NCBI GenBank assembly: GCA_030549495.1
Contig: JAUIRK010000014.1
Location: 248,001-312,000 of the forward strand
DNA: 64,000 nt
Direction of reading: 5' to 3'
From: Nectonema munidae
Lineage: Eukaryota; Nematomorpha; Nectonematoida; Nectonematidae
The notes below the pieces were generated by a model that did no database searches, was not told the origin of the DNA, and was given only the letters and a program-made list of their open reading frames with translations. The stretch's first letter is position 1; each line of letters begins with the position of its first letter. Shown one piece after another: positions 1 through 11,052 of the stretch. A program made the position numbers and the translations under genes.

Positions 1-379
1 GTCCAGTGTCCACCTTCATTCTCTAAAGGACTTTCTCTTTCACGCCAAAAGAAAAAGATAGTCAGATTCTATTCAAATGATGAAATTACTTGATAGTGAC
101 TAAATCTTTTTATATTGGCATCTGTGACAGTCTTGATAATTATAACCTTTTGAAAATATTCAGATTTCCTATGTATCTTAGTAAAATGATAATTGGTTCT
201 TAGCTGATAAGCTTTTTTTGTTCTTCCCTATATAAAAAATTTTTTGATCACGCTTTCTCTTTTCAATGTGCTTTCAGGTCGATTCCTTCTCTCATAATAA
301 TCAAAAAAAAATTCTAATGCATTTTGTTTTTCTTTTTTCCAAAAAATATTTTAAATTATATTTGTACTATGTAACCAAT

Positions 380-774
380 ATATAACGATTGTACTAAAAA
401 ATATGACATGAGTTTTGAGAAAAAATGATTTTCAAACAAACATCAACAATTCGATTGCCACTTTCACACATTTTTATACCACAATGTCAAAAACAGTAAG
501 CATGGTCGATTTAGTATTAAAAAGTTATTTTAAATTTGAAAAATATTTTTAGAGCGAATTTCACCTCAATTAAAATAATGGTTGACGATTTTCAATTATT
601 TTGTTTGATCTTACTTGTGAAAAAATGTATTTTTGAAGCATTTGTATTTGTAATTGAAATACTCTTATAAAAAATATTTGTATTTGAGAAAGCTCAATGT
701 ACTTGTATTTAAAATACTCCCCATTCTATTTAACCGCAAGTCTGATATAAGTGTATCTAATATAGACGCTAGGG
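380..774. repeat. Dispersed copy of the 140-bp repeat family
   Basis: Around 464-530 is a unit with CAATGTCAAAAACAG, then AAGCATGGTCGATTTAG, close to the units arrayed at 45.45-46.30 kb. At 750-774 is GTGTATCTAATATAGACGCT, which recurs near 46,355 and 52,117. The three loci share both parts in the same order. No protein is visible in 1-960. Confidence 0.5.
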
Positions 775-959
775 TTCCACTTTTGTAATATGTGAACCTT
801 TTGAGTAGTACAAAAACTATGATGACCAACACATTTATAACTCTTCTAAAAATCTATTCATTTCCAATAGCTCAGATATATTTTAAAGTCGATCAGAAAA
901 GAGTTAAAACCTTTAGGGTAAATTCGCTCCTTTTCTAGAAAGCGGATAAGCATTTTGGC

Positions 960-2368
960 ACAGTAATAAAGATGCTAAATTTTGTTCCTGAAGCTCATTT
1001 TTGACAGAACTATTGTTGATGTGCTTCAAGAATTCCTGTTATGTCATCATAAAAATCGTTCAAAGTTTATCGAAAAGGATTTTGTGGAAGTTTCAGAGTA
1101 CATTCTCATGAAAATAGTTTCAAAACTTATCTTGGAGGCTTGACAAGCGTTCATTGATCTCTTGTTGCAGCTCTTCTTAAAGTTTTCTTCATCAAGGACC
1201 TGTCAGAAGTAGGAAGATATCGCTACATTTTCTCTTTTGACATTCTTATCCCAAGGAACTAGATTACAGAGGAAAGCCTTTATCACATCGGTTTGCAATT
1301 TCATGGTGGTATCTGGAATCTATAGCCAGCGGTTGAGTCCATTCAGAGCTTCGAACATGCTTTCAAGGTAAGCAACATTACATATAAATGGCTCTTGAAT
1401 GTCTTTAACAAGTGCGCTCTTCGCTTCCCGAGAGCTGCCTAAAATATCTTCAATTCATCTCCTATTCGTGACGGGCTATTTTTATTTCCTCAGTGACGGG
1501 AGTCCTTTTTTCTTAAAATATTTATTTTTACCAAATTTGCGCGTGCATTCACTAAATATGCGAATCTGGTATCATTTATTTTCCATGAAAATCAATCAAT
1601 CTCACTTTTTTTTGGGTTAATATTGTCTTAATTTATTTAATAAATACGCAAAAGAAAAAGTCTTTGTGGACAGAATCGATGAATGGAGTAACAGACGAAA
1701 CAGCCATCTCTTGAGTACCCACCTTTAATGTGGATCACATTTTGGGAGAAGCAACTAGTGTCTTTGAAAGAAGTTGGACATCGTGTTCATGATAACTTCA
1801 GCTTTTGTAGTTATTATCTATAGGCTACCAAATAGCAACTCCTCCTTCCTTCATTTAGATTTATAAAGTCTTTTTTGATTTAACAAGTGTTTCTCCGATC
1901 TTAGGTGGGTTCTTTTACTTCGCAATAAAAAGAGAGATCTTGTTCAATGACTCGACGATTTTACTGTCTTGAAATATAACGTAATGAATCTGGATAGCTT
2001 GAGCTGGTGTTCTTTCATTTAAGTAGACCAAACACTCACTGGCCAATTCCGTATGAAATTTTTTGAGTGCTCTTTCAGCTTGAAGGGTTTCAGACTTTCG
2101 TTGGCAAGTTTCTTCTTGCAGATGACCTACTGAGGCAATGTTTTGAAGCAAAACTGGCCTGCTTCCAATTCAGCAATTCATTCTTCGCTTAAGTATAAAA
2201 AGGTCTATAAATGCTATATGATAAATTTATTGAATTCATCTTGGTGTCAATTTTTCTATCTAATAATAAAAAAACCTTGAATATCATAAAAAATTTCCTC
2301 TAAATCTTGGACGCAAAAAAGGCTCGTGACCCCTTTGGAGGTCATGACTACCAGATTGCGAAGCACTA
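960..2368 (-). mobile_element. Decayed hAT transposon remnant
   Basis: Between about 1,140 and 1,450 the minus strand reads LESMFEALNGLNRWL, then KLQTDVIKAFLCNLVPWDKN. This resembles the LNxLNxxLQ and helical region of hAT transposases of the ZBED/GTF2IRD2 type. A second minus-strand stretch at 1,915-2,160 (SLFIAKKNPPKIGETLVKS when read on from the stop) looks like the N-terminal part of the same protein class. Order on the minus strand is consistent. The right edge near 2,368 reads inward AGTGCTTCGCAATCTGG, then GGGGTCACGAGCC, like a hAT terminus. No left terminus or target duplication was found. Confidence 0.45.
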
Positions 2369-3275
2369 AGGTATAAATAGATGGGATTTTCCTTTTATGC
2401 AATTCCAAACATCAAAATTTTGATAAATTGATAAACCAATATAAAAACTGAATTCATAAGAAATGTTTACTCTTATTCTAATGAAAAATATGCAACTTTC
2501 ATTTTTAGGGAATGGTGAATTTGATTGACAATTTTTGGCATTTTCACATCATAATTTTGAAAAATGAGGTGAGTATGGTCAATTGATATAAAAAATATAT
2601 TTCACTAATAATTTGTATGCCTATTTTTGAACTGAGTCTAGAAATGATACATTTGCTGGCGTATTTCTGCTTCTTCTGTATGATGGCGTGAGGCTTATGC
2701 TTTTTTAAGAGCAATTTTAATTTTTAGGAATTAAAAATGGCAGAATATAATCTTGTAAAAAATAGTACAATTTCTATATAAAAAAGATTTCAAAATATTA
2801 TAATGCCTGAGTGAGGTAGGCTAGACAGAGGGTGTGCATTTATGCCATCATAAATTTTTCTTTAATAAAAAAAATCGCATGGCTACAGTAACGTGGTGGT
2901 GAGAAACTTGAAAAAGAGTTGAGGGAAGGAGCAAAAAAAATTGAATTTTAAAAATTTGAATATTTTCCTTTTCAAAATTATAATTTTGTTAAATAATGTT
3001 GTTTACGTGATTCTAGTAGAGATATAGGCACTAGCTTTCAGATATCTTTGCATATGTGAATTTATAAAAATTTCAAATAGATTTTAAATAAGATAAAAAA
3101 AATACAATCTTAAAAGTTCTATAAATTAGATAACACGCTTAATAAAAAAATTTTATAAGCATAAATCTTTTTTTTATCAATTTTTGAAACTCAACCAATT
3201 CTTCTAAATTAATTTATTTTTTACAAAAATAATTAAAATTCTAAAATGTTTTGTCTTATTTTCAAAATATCATAC
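2369..3275. other. AT-rich spacer, nothing recognised
   Basis: No open frame longer than about 50 codons with coding character, no repeat and no element end was seen. Poly-A and poly-T runs are frequent. Confidence 0.6.
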
Positions 3276-3484
3276 TTACATCCTAAATCGATCAAAATGG
3301 GTCATTGACACAACTTCATTTTTGATATTATAATTCATAAATTTATTTTTTATGAATTTTTTCGATATTTTAAATAAAATATATATTATTAAAAAAAATA
3401 TATATTATTAAAAAAATTTTTTAATTCAAAAAAAATTATTTTTAAAAAATTTTACATCTGCTTTTCACTGCAATACTTTTTTTA

Positions 3485-4865
3485 TTGCTAATGGCTGCTC
3501 ACTCTTCAAAAGACCTAATTATATTTGATAATAGTTTCGATGAAAGTACTATAAGTGAAAATTCTTTATCTAATTCAAGTTTTAATATTTCTTCAAGTGC
3601 TTCGAGTGATAGTAAAGTTAGTAATAAAAATCGTACAAAAAGTTTGCTTGAATTTTTATCAACAAAAAGAATTTATTTCAAGAGATAAAATATTTGGATA
3701 AAAAATCTTTTTCCAAAAAAATGCTAAAACTAAATTTGATATAAAAAAAAGGCGGTCTATCAAAGTTTCCACTTGCGAGAGTTGATGATGTGATGCATGT
3801 TTTCAAAGAGCTTGATTGAGGAAATACTTGAAAAGATTCCATTTTAGAAGCCAAAAAAAAAGAAGATAACATTTGTTGGCTTGTGTTTTGAAGGACAGAG
3901 ATGAACCGCTTCGGAATTTTTGGAGTGAGAATTATTACAGAAACTTTTCAACAAAACAATGAGTCGAAATAAATTTGAAGCAATAATGAAATATCTTAGG
4001 TTTGATGATAGAAATACTAGAGAAAGAGCAATAAAAGACGGCAAGTTTTGTCTAATTAGAGAAGTATGGGAAAACTTTATTCAAAACTGTATGAAGTGTT
4101 ATGTTCCAAAAGGATTCTTTACCATTGATGAGCAATTGTTATCTTGCAAATCAAGATGTAAATTTCTCAATACATGCCTGCTAAACCTGGTAAATTTGGA
4201 ATAAAGTTTTGGATTTTATTAGATTCTAAAAATGGCTATGTAATAAAGGTACCGTGGGTGTGTTTTCATTGACAAGGCACTGATGTACTGCTTATATCAA
4301 ACTATGAACAAATTGGTATAGATGAGGAATCGAACACAGAGGTTTCCGTGCTGAGTCCATCATCTCACCATGCCACCCATGGCATCAAAGAACCTACAAA
4401 CTATAAATGTAATACATGGTTTTCCATACACTGACAAAGAGGATAATAGATCTAAGTCTTTGGAAAAACATGTTGTGATGAAACGTATGACACCTTTCTT
4501 GAATATGGGACTAAACATAACAACAAATAACTTTTTTATTAGTTTGCCTCTTGTTTTAGAGAAGAAAAAGTTTTAAACATCTCTCTTGGAACAATAAAAT
4601 CTCATAGAAGTAAAATACCAAAAGAATTGGTTGAAACCTACTTGTTAGAGCCTGCCACAATTTATAACGAGAACGCAATACAACATGCTTAAAAAGCAAG
4701 GAAAAACAAAACTGTTTATCTCTTATCTTCTTTACTTTGAAAGAAGACAAAAACTCCAAAAGAAAATCAGATGTTATATTAGATTTAGATTATAATTTTA
4801 CCAAAAGAGTGGATAAAAGTGATCAAATAATAAAGCTTTATACAAGACCTTTAACAAGAAAATAG
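3485..4865 (+). pseudogene. piggyBac transposase pseudogene
   Basis: Ser/Asp-rich N-terminus from 3,485. Then come MSRNKFEAIMKYLRFDD (3,959 on), FFTIDEQLLSCKSRCKF (4,110-4,160) and KPGKFGIKFWILLDSKNGY (4,181-4,240). These are the typical piggyBac order with the first catalytic Asp inside the DEQL motif. After the SINE, traces such as LGTIKSHRSKIPKEL (4,585-4,630) and VDKSDQIIKLYTRPLTRK (4,810-4,865) mark the distal catalytic region. It needs at least three frame changes and has in-frame stops, so it is inactive. The highly acidic N-terminal third is normal for the family. Confidence 0.8.
4243..4386 (-). repeat. tRNA-derived SINE, copy A
   Basis: Shares AAAGGTACC, GTTTTCAT, AAGGCAC and a reversed B box (GGAATCGAAC) with copies at 6,731 and 9,944. 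The B box in minus orientation (GTTCGATTCC) shows the tRNA-like head lies at the right. It interrupts the piggyBac transposase remnant, so it is younger than that element. Confidence 0.6.
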
Positions 4866-5238
4866 ACTATGGCAGTGTTTTTCAACATTTTGTTCTAAAA
4901 ATATATGTTCTAACTGTTATAAATAAAATTTATATTTATATTTTTTCGTTTATATTTTCTGTTTATAAAAATTAGTTTCAGTGAACGTAAGTGAAAGGAA
5001 AACCATAATAACAGAATATTTATTTATAATGAATGGATGCTTATAAGGCAGATCATTAAATTTTTTAAGACTGAGCATTATATAAATAAAAATAGGTAAT
5101 TATATTAAAAATAAAATATTAGAGTCAATTGACCCTTTTGGTCATTAAAGGCTATAAGAATTTCCTGGTCGTTGTAGGGTTAAATCAAAATATGAAGTTC
5201 AAACATTTATCGATTGCAAAATAGGCTATTAATTTTGC

Positions 5239-5789
5239 TACTTTCCTGTTATCGCCCCACCACCCATCGCTCTTCTACCACGATAAATATTCTTGTATTG
5301 TTTTAACCTAACCTACATTAAACTTACTATATATCATTAATCAAAACCTTTTTCATAGAAAAAAAAGCCCATAAATGGAAAATTTAAAGAAATTGATTCG
5401 AAAACTTGACAACGAAGAAAAATGCATCACCTAATTTTTGATGAATTACCGACATCAGACAGTAAATCACAGCCGCAATTTTGTGGATCCCAAAACCAGA
5501 GTCCATACTCAACATATTGAGCATGTGTGGCGTTCTGCAAAGGTAAGAAACAAGAGGCAATGTGGAACTAATCGAGAGATGCTATCTGGATATTTAGCTG
5601 AGTTTCTTTGGCGTCATTCATCTTCGATTATATATGGTGGTAATATGTTTGATGCGATTCTTTTTGATATGGTTGAATTTTATCCACCTACAGATTAAAA
5701 GATTTTTCACTTGTTTTTTTTAACACATTTGTCTACTTTAAAACATGTTTTATAACATTTTGGGGTGGTGGGGCGATAACAGGAAAGTA
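5239..5789 (+). mobile_element. Short Merlin (IS1595-like) transposon derivative
   Basis: Perfect 27-bp terminal inverted repeats at 5,239-5,265 (TACTTTCCTGTTATCGCCCC and on) and 5,763-5,789 enclose 551 bp. The interior keeps only the C-terminal piece of a Merlin-type DDE transposase. The missing first half makes this an internally deleted element. Merlin normally makes 8-9 bp target duplications; I could not see one, so the exact edges may lie a few bases out or the duplication has decayed. Confidence 0.78.
5438..5698 (+). pseudogene. Merlin transposase C-terminal fragment
   Basis: Eighty-six open codons with TQHIEHVWRSAKVRNKRQ and MLSGYLAEFLWRH. This is the end of the ISXO2-like DDE domain found in IS1595 and Merlin transposases, including the final catalytic Glu (HIEHVWR). 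The first two catalytic Asp residues are outside the surviving part. The open frame is well kept, so loss of the N-terminal half may be fairly recent. No start codon in a good context; it cannot act alone. Confidence 0.78.
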
Positions 5790-6730
5790 CCTTTTTTAAT
5801 AAGCGTATCTAAAAAAATGAATTCTACAAAAAAAAATTTATGAAACAGACAATTTTCATTCATTGAGAAACTCGCCCTCAAAGTGCTAATAATGTTATAA
5901 AACAACTTAGTGGAAAGGATAAATTTGAAATAAGATATATGTGAACAAAGAACTATTTCAATATAAGTAAAAATGTACTTAGATAATTAAAAAAAAGATA
6001 TAATATTTGAAAAATTATCTATACCCAAAAAAGAGCCAAATAAAATCAGTAAAATTTAAATTAAAAAAAAGAAAAATAAATTAAAATTTCTAAATTTGGA
6101 AATTTGTTTAATTATTTGCAAACTATTACTAATTGCAACCGCATCTCTAATTTTTGAATTAAATCTTGTTCTTTAAGTACATTTGAAAAGAAATCCTGCT
6201 ATTTATTTTTAGTTGTTTTCATCATAGTGGTATCGAGCAGGGACGGCGCACCCTATTTATTTTGGGGGCTTGAGCCCCCCGTTTTTGACCTGAGCCCCCC
6301 CCTCCCCCTATTTTTGAACTGAGCCGCCTCACCCACACTCAATTTTCCAAGCCTCTCCATCCAATTTTTCAAGCTTATATAAGTTTTAAATGAATTACAT
6401 GCGATAAAGTGTGCTTGTGAAAAAATTATTTTTGTACATTGGTAGTTTCAATAAATATATTATAAAATTGTCTAGAGTATTTTTTGAGTATCACGCTGCT
6501 CTAACAATAGGAATCAGCACTGCTCCTGTGAGAGAAGTTTTTCGACCCTTAAAAGAGGTTTCAAGTTTTTAAACTATTTCAACAAAAAGTCAAGAAGGCT
6601 GAATGTTTGTCATGTAAATTGCTTTATTACTCTAAAAATGATATATTGTTAATAAAATGATTTTCTTCTTTCACGTTTGTTTTATCACAAGTCAATACGA
6701 TTTTTCTGGCGAAAGATTTTTTAGCTGATT

Positions 6731-6894
6731 GTAAGGGTAAAGATAAAGGTACCATATGGTGTTTTCATCAAGAAGGCACAATTGCGCCGCTAGTATCGAA
6801 CTATGAGGAAAGCAGGCTTGATGCGGGATCGAACACAAGACCTTGAGTTATCGAATCGAGCATCTAACTAACCCTACTCACGCTCCACTGACCC
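6731..6894 (-). repeat. tRNA-derived SINE, copy B
   Basis: Contains AAAGGTACCATATGGTG, then TTTTCATCAAGAAGGCACA, and a reversed B box GGATCGAAC at 6,826-6,834. Same layout as copies A and C. It sits inside the 2.76-kb element, so it is the youngest layer of that nest. Confidence 0.7.
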
Positions 6895-7040
6895 TGTAAC
6901 CAAGTTTTAGTCGTAGAATTTAAATATGAATTCAGTTTTTTGCCATCACATCAACTTTTTAATGAAAAAATTATCATGACAAAAAATTATCCAACAATGC
7001 CAAATTACCATTATTTAAAGCGCTTTTTCTTAACTGATCT

Positions 7041-8440
7041 CTAATATACAACTTCTGGGTTGTCTCTCATTAAACTCCAACAATAATCTGCCATCATACT
7101 TGAGTCCCATCGGCCCTGATAACGTTCTTCCATCGTTTTAATATCTTTATGAAAACGTTCCCCTTGTTCTTCACTAACATCTCCAAGATTTTCTGGAAAC
7201 TTGTCCAAATTTGATGCTCATTCTACATCCAAGACACTTAAAGCTAACACATAGCTCTTCAACAATTTCTTTGTAGTTTTCACCTTTCTTGTTTCCCAGA
7301 AAATTTTGCACGACATTACAAATCGCAGTCCAAGCTCTTGCCTCTTCTTTAGTCATTATTAGAAAGAAATGATGATCTTTCATCAACGTTCTAATTTGAG
7401 GTCCATTAAATATTCCGGCTTTTTTTTTCTTCACTAAGTCCAGGAAACGCTGAACATATATAACTAAAGCATTGCCCATTGTGATCAAGAGCTTTTACAA
7501 ACTGTTTCATCACCCCAAGTTTTATGTGTAGAGGGGGAAAACTCTTCTATTTATGTCAAGTAGAGGTTTATTGATCACATTTTTTCTCCTTGTGTTAAAC
7601 GCTGTCTAAGTGGCCAATCTATTTTCTTCCAATGTTCTTCAGTATCTCTACTGTCCTAGTAGCATAGAAAACAAGGATATTTTGTGTATCCTCCTTGCTT
7701 GTTAAAATCATTTTGAGATCAACACATATCAACCAACCATGAACTATCGATAAAAAGCCTCCAATCTTTTGAATCATATGCCGGTAGTCCAATAAAGAGT
7801 AGTAGCCCTTTTACATCGGTACTATAAACAAGCTAATCATCTAAATTAAAGTACATACGCAGTTCTTTTACCCTGTTGCGATAAAACTAGACACTTATAC
7901 CAGGTACTAGCATTAGTTTTTCTAGCACTCTTGAAGCCGACAATTCAGCAGACTTTTTTGACATATATTGATCCATAACCAGATCAGTTAACTCACAATA
8001 GGTAAATAAAGATGGTTTTTCCCGATCTGCATCATATGTTTGAAAAATATCTGTCAGTTCCTCTTCAAAAGAGGAAGTTGAACTGAGATCTGTGTCGTAA
8101 ATCTTTTGAAGTTTAATGAATTTAGGCACAGGTATTTCTTCACTGTGTGGAACTGGCCGAATGACTGAAGGAATATTTGGGTATTGCAAATGCTGTTTGT
8201 TTTTCTTATTAAAACCGTTTACTTTGACAAGGCAGAAATAACAGTTATCTAAGTGATTAGTGGGTTGTCTCCAAACAACGGGCACAGCAAACTTAAGTTT
8301 AACTTTGCCTTCTTGAGACCATGACCGTAAAGTTTCTAGACAAGACTTGTACACTTTATAAGGAGCCTAACTTTTGTCTTGGTCCCCAAGTGGAACTTTA
8401 AAGTATGCCAGATACACACTCTTATGAAAGTTCGTGTTTT
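7041..8440 (-). pseudogene. Unnamed transposase-like family, intronless broken copy
   Basis: Read from 8,440 down, it starts AYFKVPLGDQDK, then has a zinc-ribbon-like CYFCLVKVNGFNKKN (8,200-8,260), then PSVIRPVPHSEEIPVPKF. Next are KDWRLFIDSS, QGGYTKYPCFLC (near 7,690), AGIFNGPQIRTLMKD (7,370-7,415) and SEEQGERFHKDIKTMEERYQ (7,105-7,165). It ends SLMRDNPEVVY before a stop at 7,041. The same blocks occur in order in the gene at 40.4-42.2 kb. Both sites where that copy has introns are continuous here. The middle has lost sequence after FIDSS and carries stops and frame changes. I know the blocks from uncharacterised arthropod proteins but not a family name. Confidence 0.75.
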
Positions 8441-9161
8441 GAGAATTGCGCCTTTTAGTCTTCAAATTAGTTTCCACAGATATAGCAAAATATATCTCGA
8501 TCATTTGAGCACTTTCCTAGCGATGGTGTGGCCATCATTAAATCATAAATTAGCCAAGAATTATTAATAAAATCTGTAAAAAGAAAAACCTTGTATATTT
8601 CAATATATTTTCAAAAATTCATATTGAAAAATATATATTATCATGGCTTAAATACATCATTACTTAACACATTTAGAAGTCAAAACTTTAAGATTTAAGA
8701 AAAAGGGTGCACCTATGACACAAAAACGTATTATGATAGAACAAATCAGCACCAAATTATTAGTCTAAAACAGTTCTTAAAGTCCATGACAGAAAAAAAT
8801 TTTTTTTTTGTATACCTGTGAATAGTTAATTATACTCCTCAATCCTCATTATCTTACTTTTATGACCTTCTTTTGCCATTGTTTCCGATGTTGATCGAAT
8901 TTGCTTTTAGAAAAGGAAATTTTATAGTGTGTATTTTGATTATTAGTTTCAGCCCCTTTTAGCCCCCCCCCCTCCAAAAAATTTTAGTTAGCGTGGGCCA
9001 TTGTATCGAGTTTCAATGGTTGGGGTGTCCTTCTCAGCTTAACAGTTGAAGGTCATTGGTTTGATCCCCAAGGCTCCTAACTCTAAAAACAAATTCACAA
9101 AAACATATAGCCTTACGCCTAAAAGTGCTTTGATATCTCCAACCAACCATCATAGTGGTAT

Positions 9162-9943
9162 TTTACTAGGTTATTTATGAAATATTTTACAAATAGAGTA
9201 ATATTTTATTAAATTTTTTAATTACCATTATTTATTTAGATCATAAACTTTTTATTTCCACATTTTATATGAAAACCAATAAAATGTGTCCCAAGATAAT
9301 AAAACAAGAACAGGAAAGACATCGTTTTTGAAAAATTATCTATTTATGATGTTCTAAAAATAAAAAATATTTAGAAAGTTCTCTTGGATTTTGATTTATT
9401 CAATTTTTTTGGTATTTTGGAGTGCAAAGCTGAATATTCTTTTACATAAAATTTTGACAAATGCGTTTTTAGTATCTTTAAAAATTTTAAGGATATTTAA
9501 ATTACCCCCTTAACTGTACAAAAGAAGAAAATATGCTTTTTTAAAGGAAGTTATTGACACAAAAATTTCCAAGCCTTAATCACAAAGATTAACTAAGGAG
9601 ACGACACTAAGAAGGTAGTAGAAGCATCATTTAAATTGAACTTATAACTTTGGCTAGTAAAGCTACCACAATACCTAAAACTTTTATAAAACATTCTGCT
9701 TAAGAGAAAGTTGAAAAATTTTCTAGATAAAGGAAGTGCAAAAAATTGTTAAAATTTCTTTGTAAAATAAGAGTTTACAAATTGTATTGAAAAAATCGCT
9801 GATAGTATTCTAATTATTGTTTTTCAATTACGCCCTGGTAATGATTTTTACATAAACCTAATTAGTCTATAGATGTAGAAGGTTAAAAAATTTTTTTAGA
9901 TTTTATGCAATATTCAAACAAAGATTTAAGAAAATTAACCCTT
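9162..9943. other. AT-rich spacer, nothing recognised
   Basis: No coding frame, repeat or element end seen. Confidence 0.55.
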
Positions 9944-10113
9944 ATGTAAGGTAAGGTACGAAAATCTACCGTTGGGTGCTTTCATCGAGAAGGCACAATT
10001 GTGTTACTAATAGTGTATCGAATTATAAGAAAAGAAGGCTTGATGTTAGATCGAATACAAGAACTTCAGCTATCGAAATCCAGTATGTAACCAACCTTAC
10101 CCACGCCCCCTAT
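9944..10113 (-). repeat. tRNA-derived SINE, copy C
   Basis: Contains TTGGGTGCTTTCATCGAGAA, GGCACAATTGTGTTACTA and a reversed B box variant AGATCGAATAC. The right part, ACCAACCTTACCCACGCC, matches copy B's AACCCTACTCACGC. A short apparent open frame here is only the SINE. Confidence 0.65.
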
Positions 10114-10605
10114 AATCAAATTTCTCAATATGCACTATTAGTCACCGTTTTTTTTTACAAAAATTCGGTCTTTTTATTTATTTTGTTTCTCAAAGTGACA
10201 AATTAAATTTTCACAAATAAGTTGTTTGTTTTTTGTATTTGTAGAAAATTTAGTTGTTATTTGAATCACACCCAAAATCTCTCAACTAATCGAAGGCTTA
10301 TATTATTTATATTTATTTTTATTATTTTAATTTTTTCGGTACTTTTTCAAAATTTTAAAATGGTGGAATTCGTTTCCTTCTTATTTTAATAGTTAAACTC
10401 ATTTTGTTTTTTCATTCCATTTTCTTATATTTTTTCTCATTTTTAATATTTTACCCATTCTTTCATTGTGTTAGTAAGCTACCTTTGCTTTTATTTTATT
10501 TGTATTGTAGATGGAGGTTGAACAGTGCCCGTGCTAATCAAATACATTTTTCTGAAAGAAATTATAATGAATATAGATGTTTGTCATATTTTTTTAGGGT
10601 AATGA
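10114..10605. other. AT-rich spacer with one T-rich open frame
   Basis: The open stretch at 10,404-10,634 is a run of Phe, Leu and Ser from T-rich DNA and has no coding character. Nothing else seen. Confidence 0.5.
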
Positions 10606-11052
10606 AAAATTTTTTAGGGGAGCTTGAAAATTAGCTAGGGGGGGGGGGGTTTGCTTGAGAAATTGATGGGGGGGGGGGTGTGCTTGTGCTCCAAAATTTA
10701 ATAGGTAACAGGGGCTTTGAGGTTGAAGTTAGTCCAACTGCTAAACGTGCTAAGCCGAATGATGCTATTTCTAATAGTGATTTGGTTACTGCCTTAAAAT
10801 ATAGAGGGTCACTATTTGAACAAAATAGGGGAAGTTAATAGTGATATGGCGAGTATTGTTAATGACATCTTATCAGATGTGAAAGATGTTTTGGAAGACA
10901 AAATGTCCTTATTATTATTATCGAATTATAAAGCACTGGAAAAACCAAATAAATGTGTCAAAACTTATTCAAATATAGTTAGTAAAAGAGAGGGACGGGC
11001 TGAGAATGTTGATCATATAGCTAATTTTATTAATATCAAAACACATTGTTAA
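10606..11052 (+). other. Poly-G tracts followed by unidentified coding-like remnant
   Basis: Two runs of 11-13 G at 10,638-10,680 recall the C-rich ends of the 2.76-kb element, in the opposite orientation. From 10,715 the plus strand reads VEVSPTAKRAKPNDAISNSD, then LVTALKYRGSLFEQNRG. In a neighbouring frame it continues GEVNSDMASIVNDILSD and on to TYSNIVSKREGR (about 10,970). Charge pattern and helical propensity look coding, and TYSNIVSK recalls ORF1 proteins of LINEs. I cannot place it. Confidence 0.3.

Larger units (their letters stand above)
3276..5183 (+). mobile_element. piggyBac transposon, broken, with a SINE inside
   Basis: The right edge is GTTGTAGGG followed by TTAA at 5,180-5,183, as expected for piggyBac. 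The left edge near 3,276 is TTACATCCTAAATCG, a decayed version. Read inward, both ends share CAAAA(T)GGGTCA followed by TTGAC. Between them lies a piggyBac transposase pseudogene. A minus-oriented SINE sits at 4,243-4,386. Total length of about 1.9 kb is slightly short for the family. It is old: several frameshifts and stops are spread through the coding part. Confidence 0.72.
6238..9001. mobile_element. 2.76-kb DNA element with 8-bp target duplication, hAT-like ends
   Basis: GTATCGAG occurs at 6,230-6,237 and again at 9,002-9,009, directly outside the element. It fits the nTnnnnAn pattern of hAT target sites. The left end starts CAGGGACGGCGCACC. The right end, read inward from base 9,002, is CAATGGCCCACGC, an imperfect match. 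C-rich stretches (GAGCCCCCC) lie inside both ends. The element carries a minus-strand pseudogene of the unnamed transposase-like family and a SINE. Whether that gene is its transposase or a passenger is open. Confidence 0.62.
6220..9161 (+). repeat. tRNA-derived SINE copy D, split by a 2.76-kb insertion
   Basis: A perfect 14-bp target duplication, CATCATAGTGGTAT, lies at 6,220-6,233 and 9,148-9,161. The SINE body is 6,234-6,237 plus 9,010-9,147, about 142 bp. It holds a B box (GGTTTGATCCC, near 9,056) and a tail of short A-rich runs. A larger element is inserted four bases into the SINE. This copy is on the plus strand and differs from copies A-C at its 5' end, so it may be a related subfamily. 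Confidence 0.72.

Noticed and set aside
1399-1620. 73-codon plus-strand open frame
   Set aside because: It overlaps the minus-strand hAT traces and has a T-rich, Phe/Leu-heavy composition.
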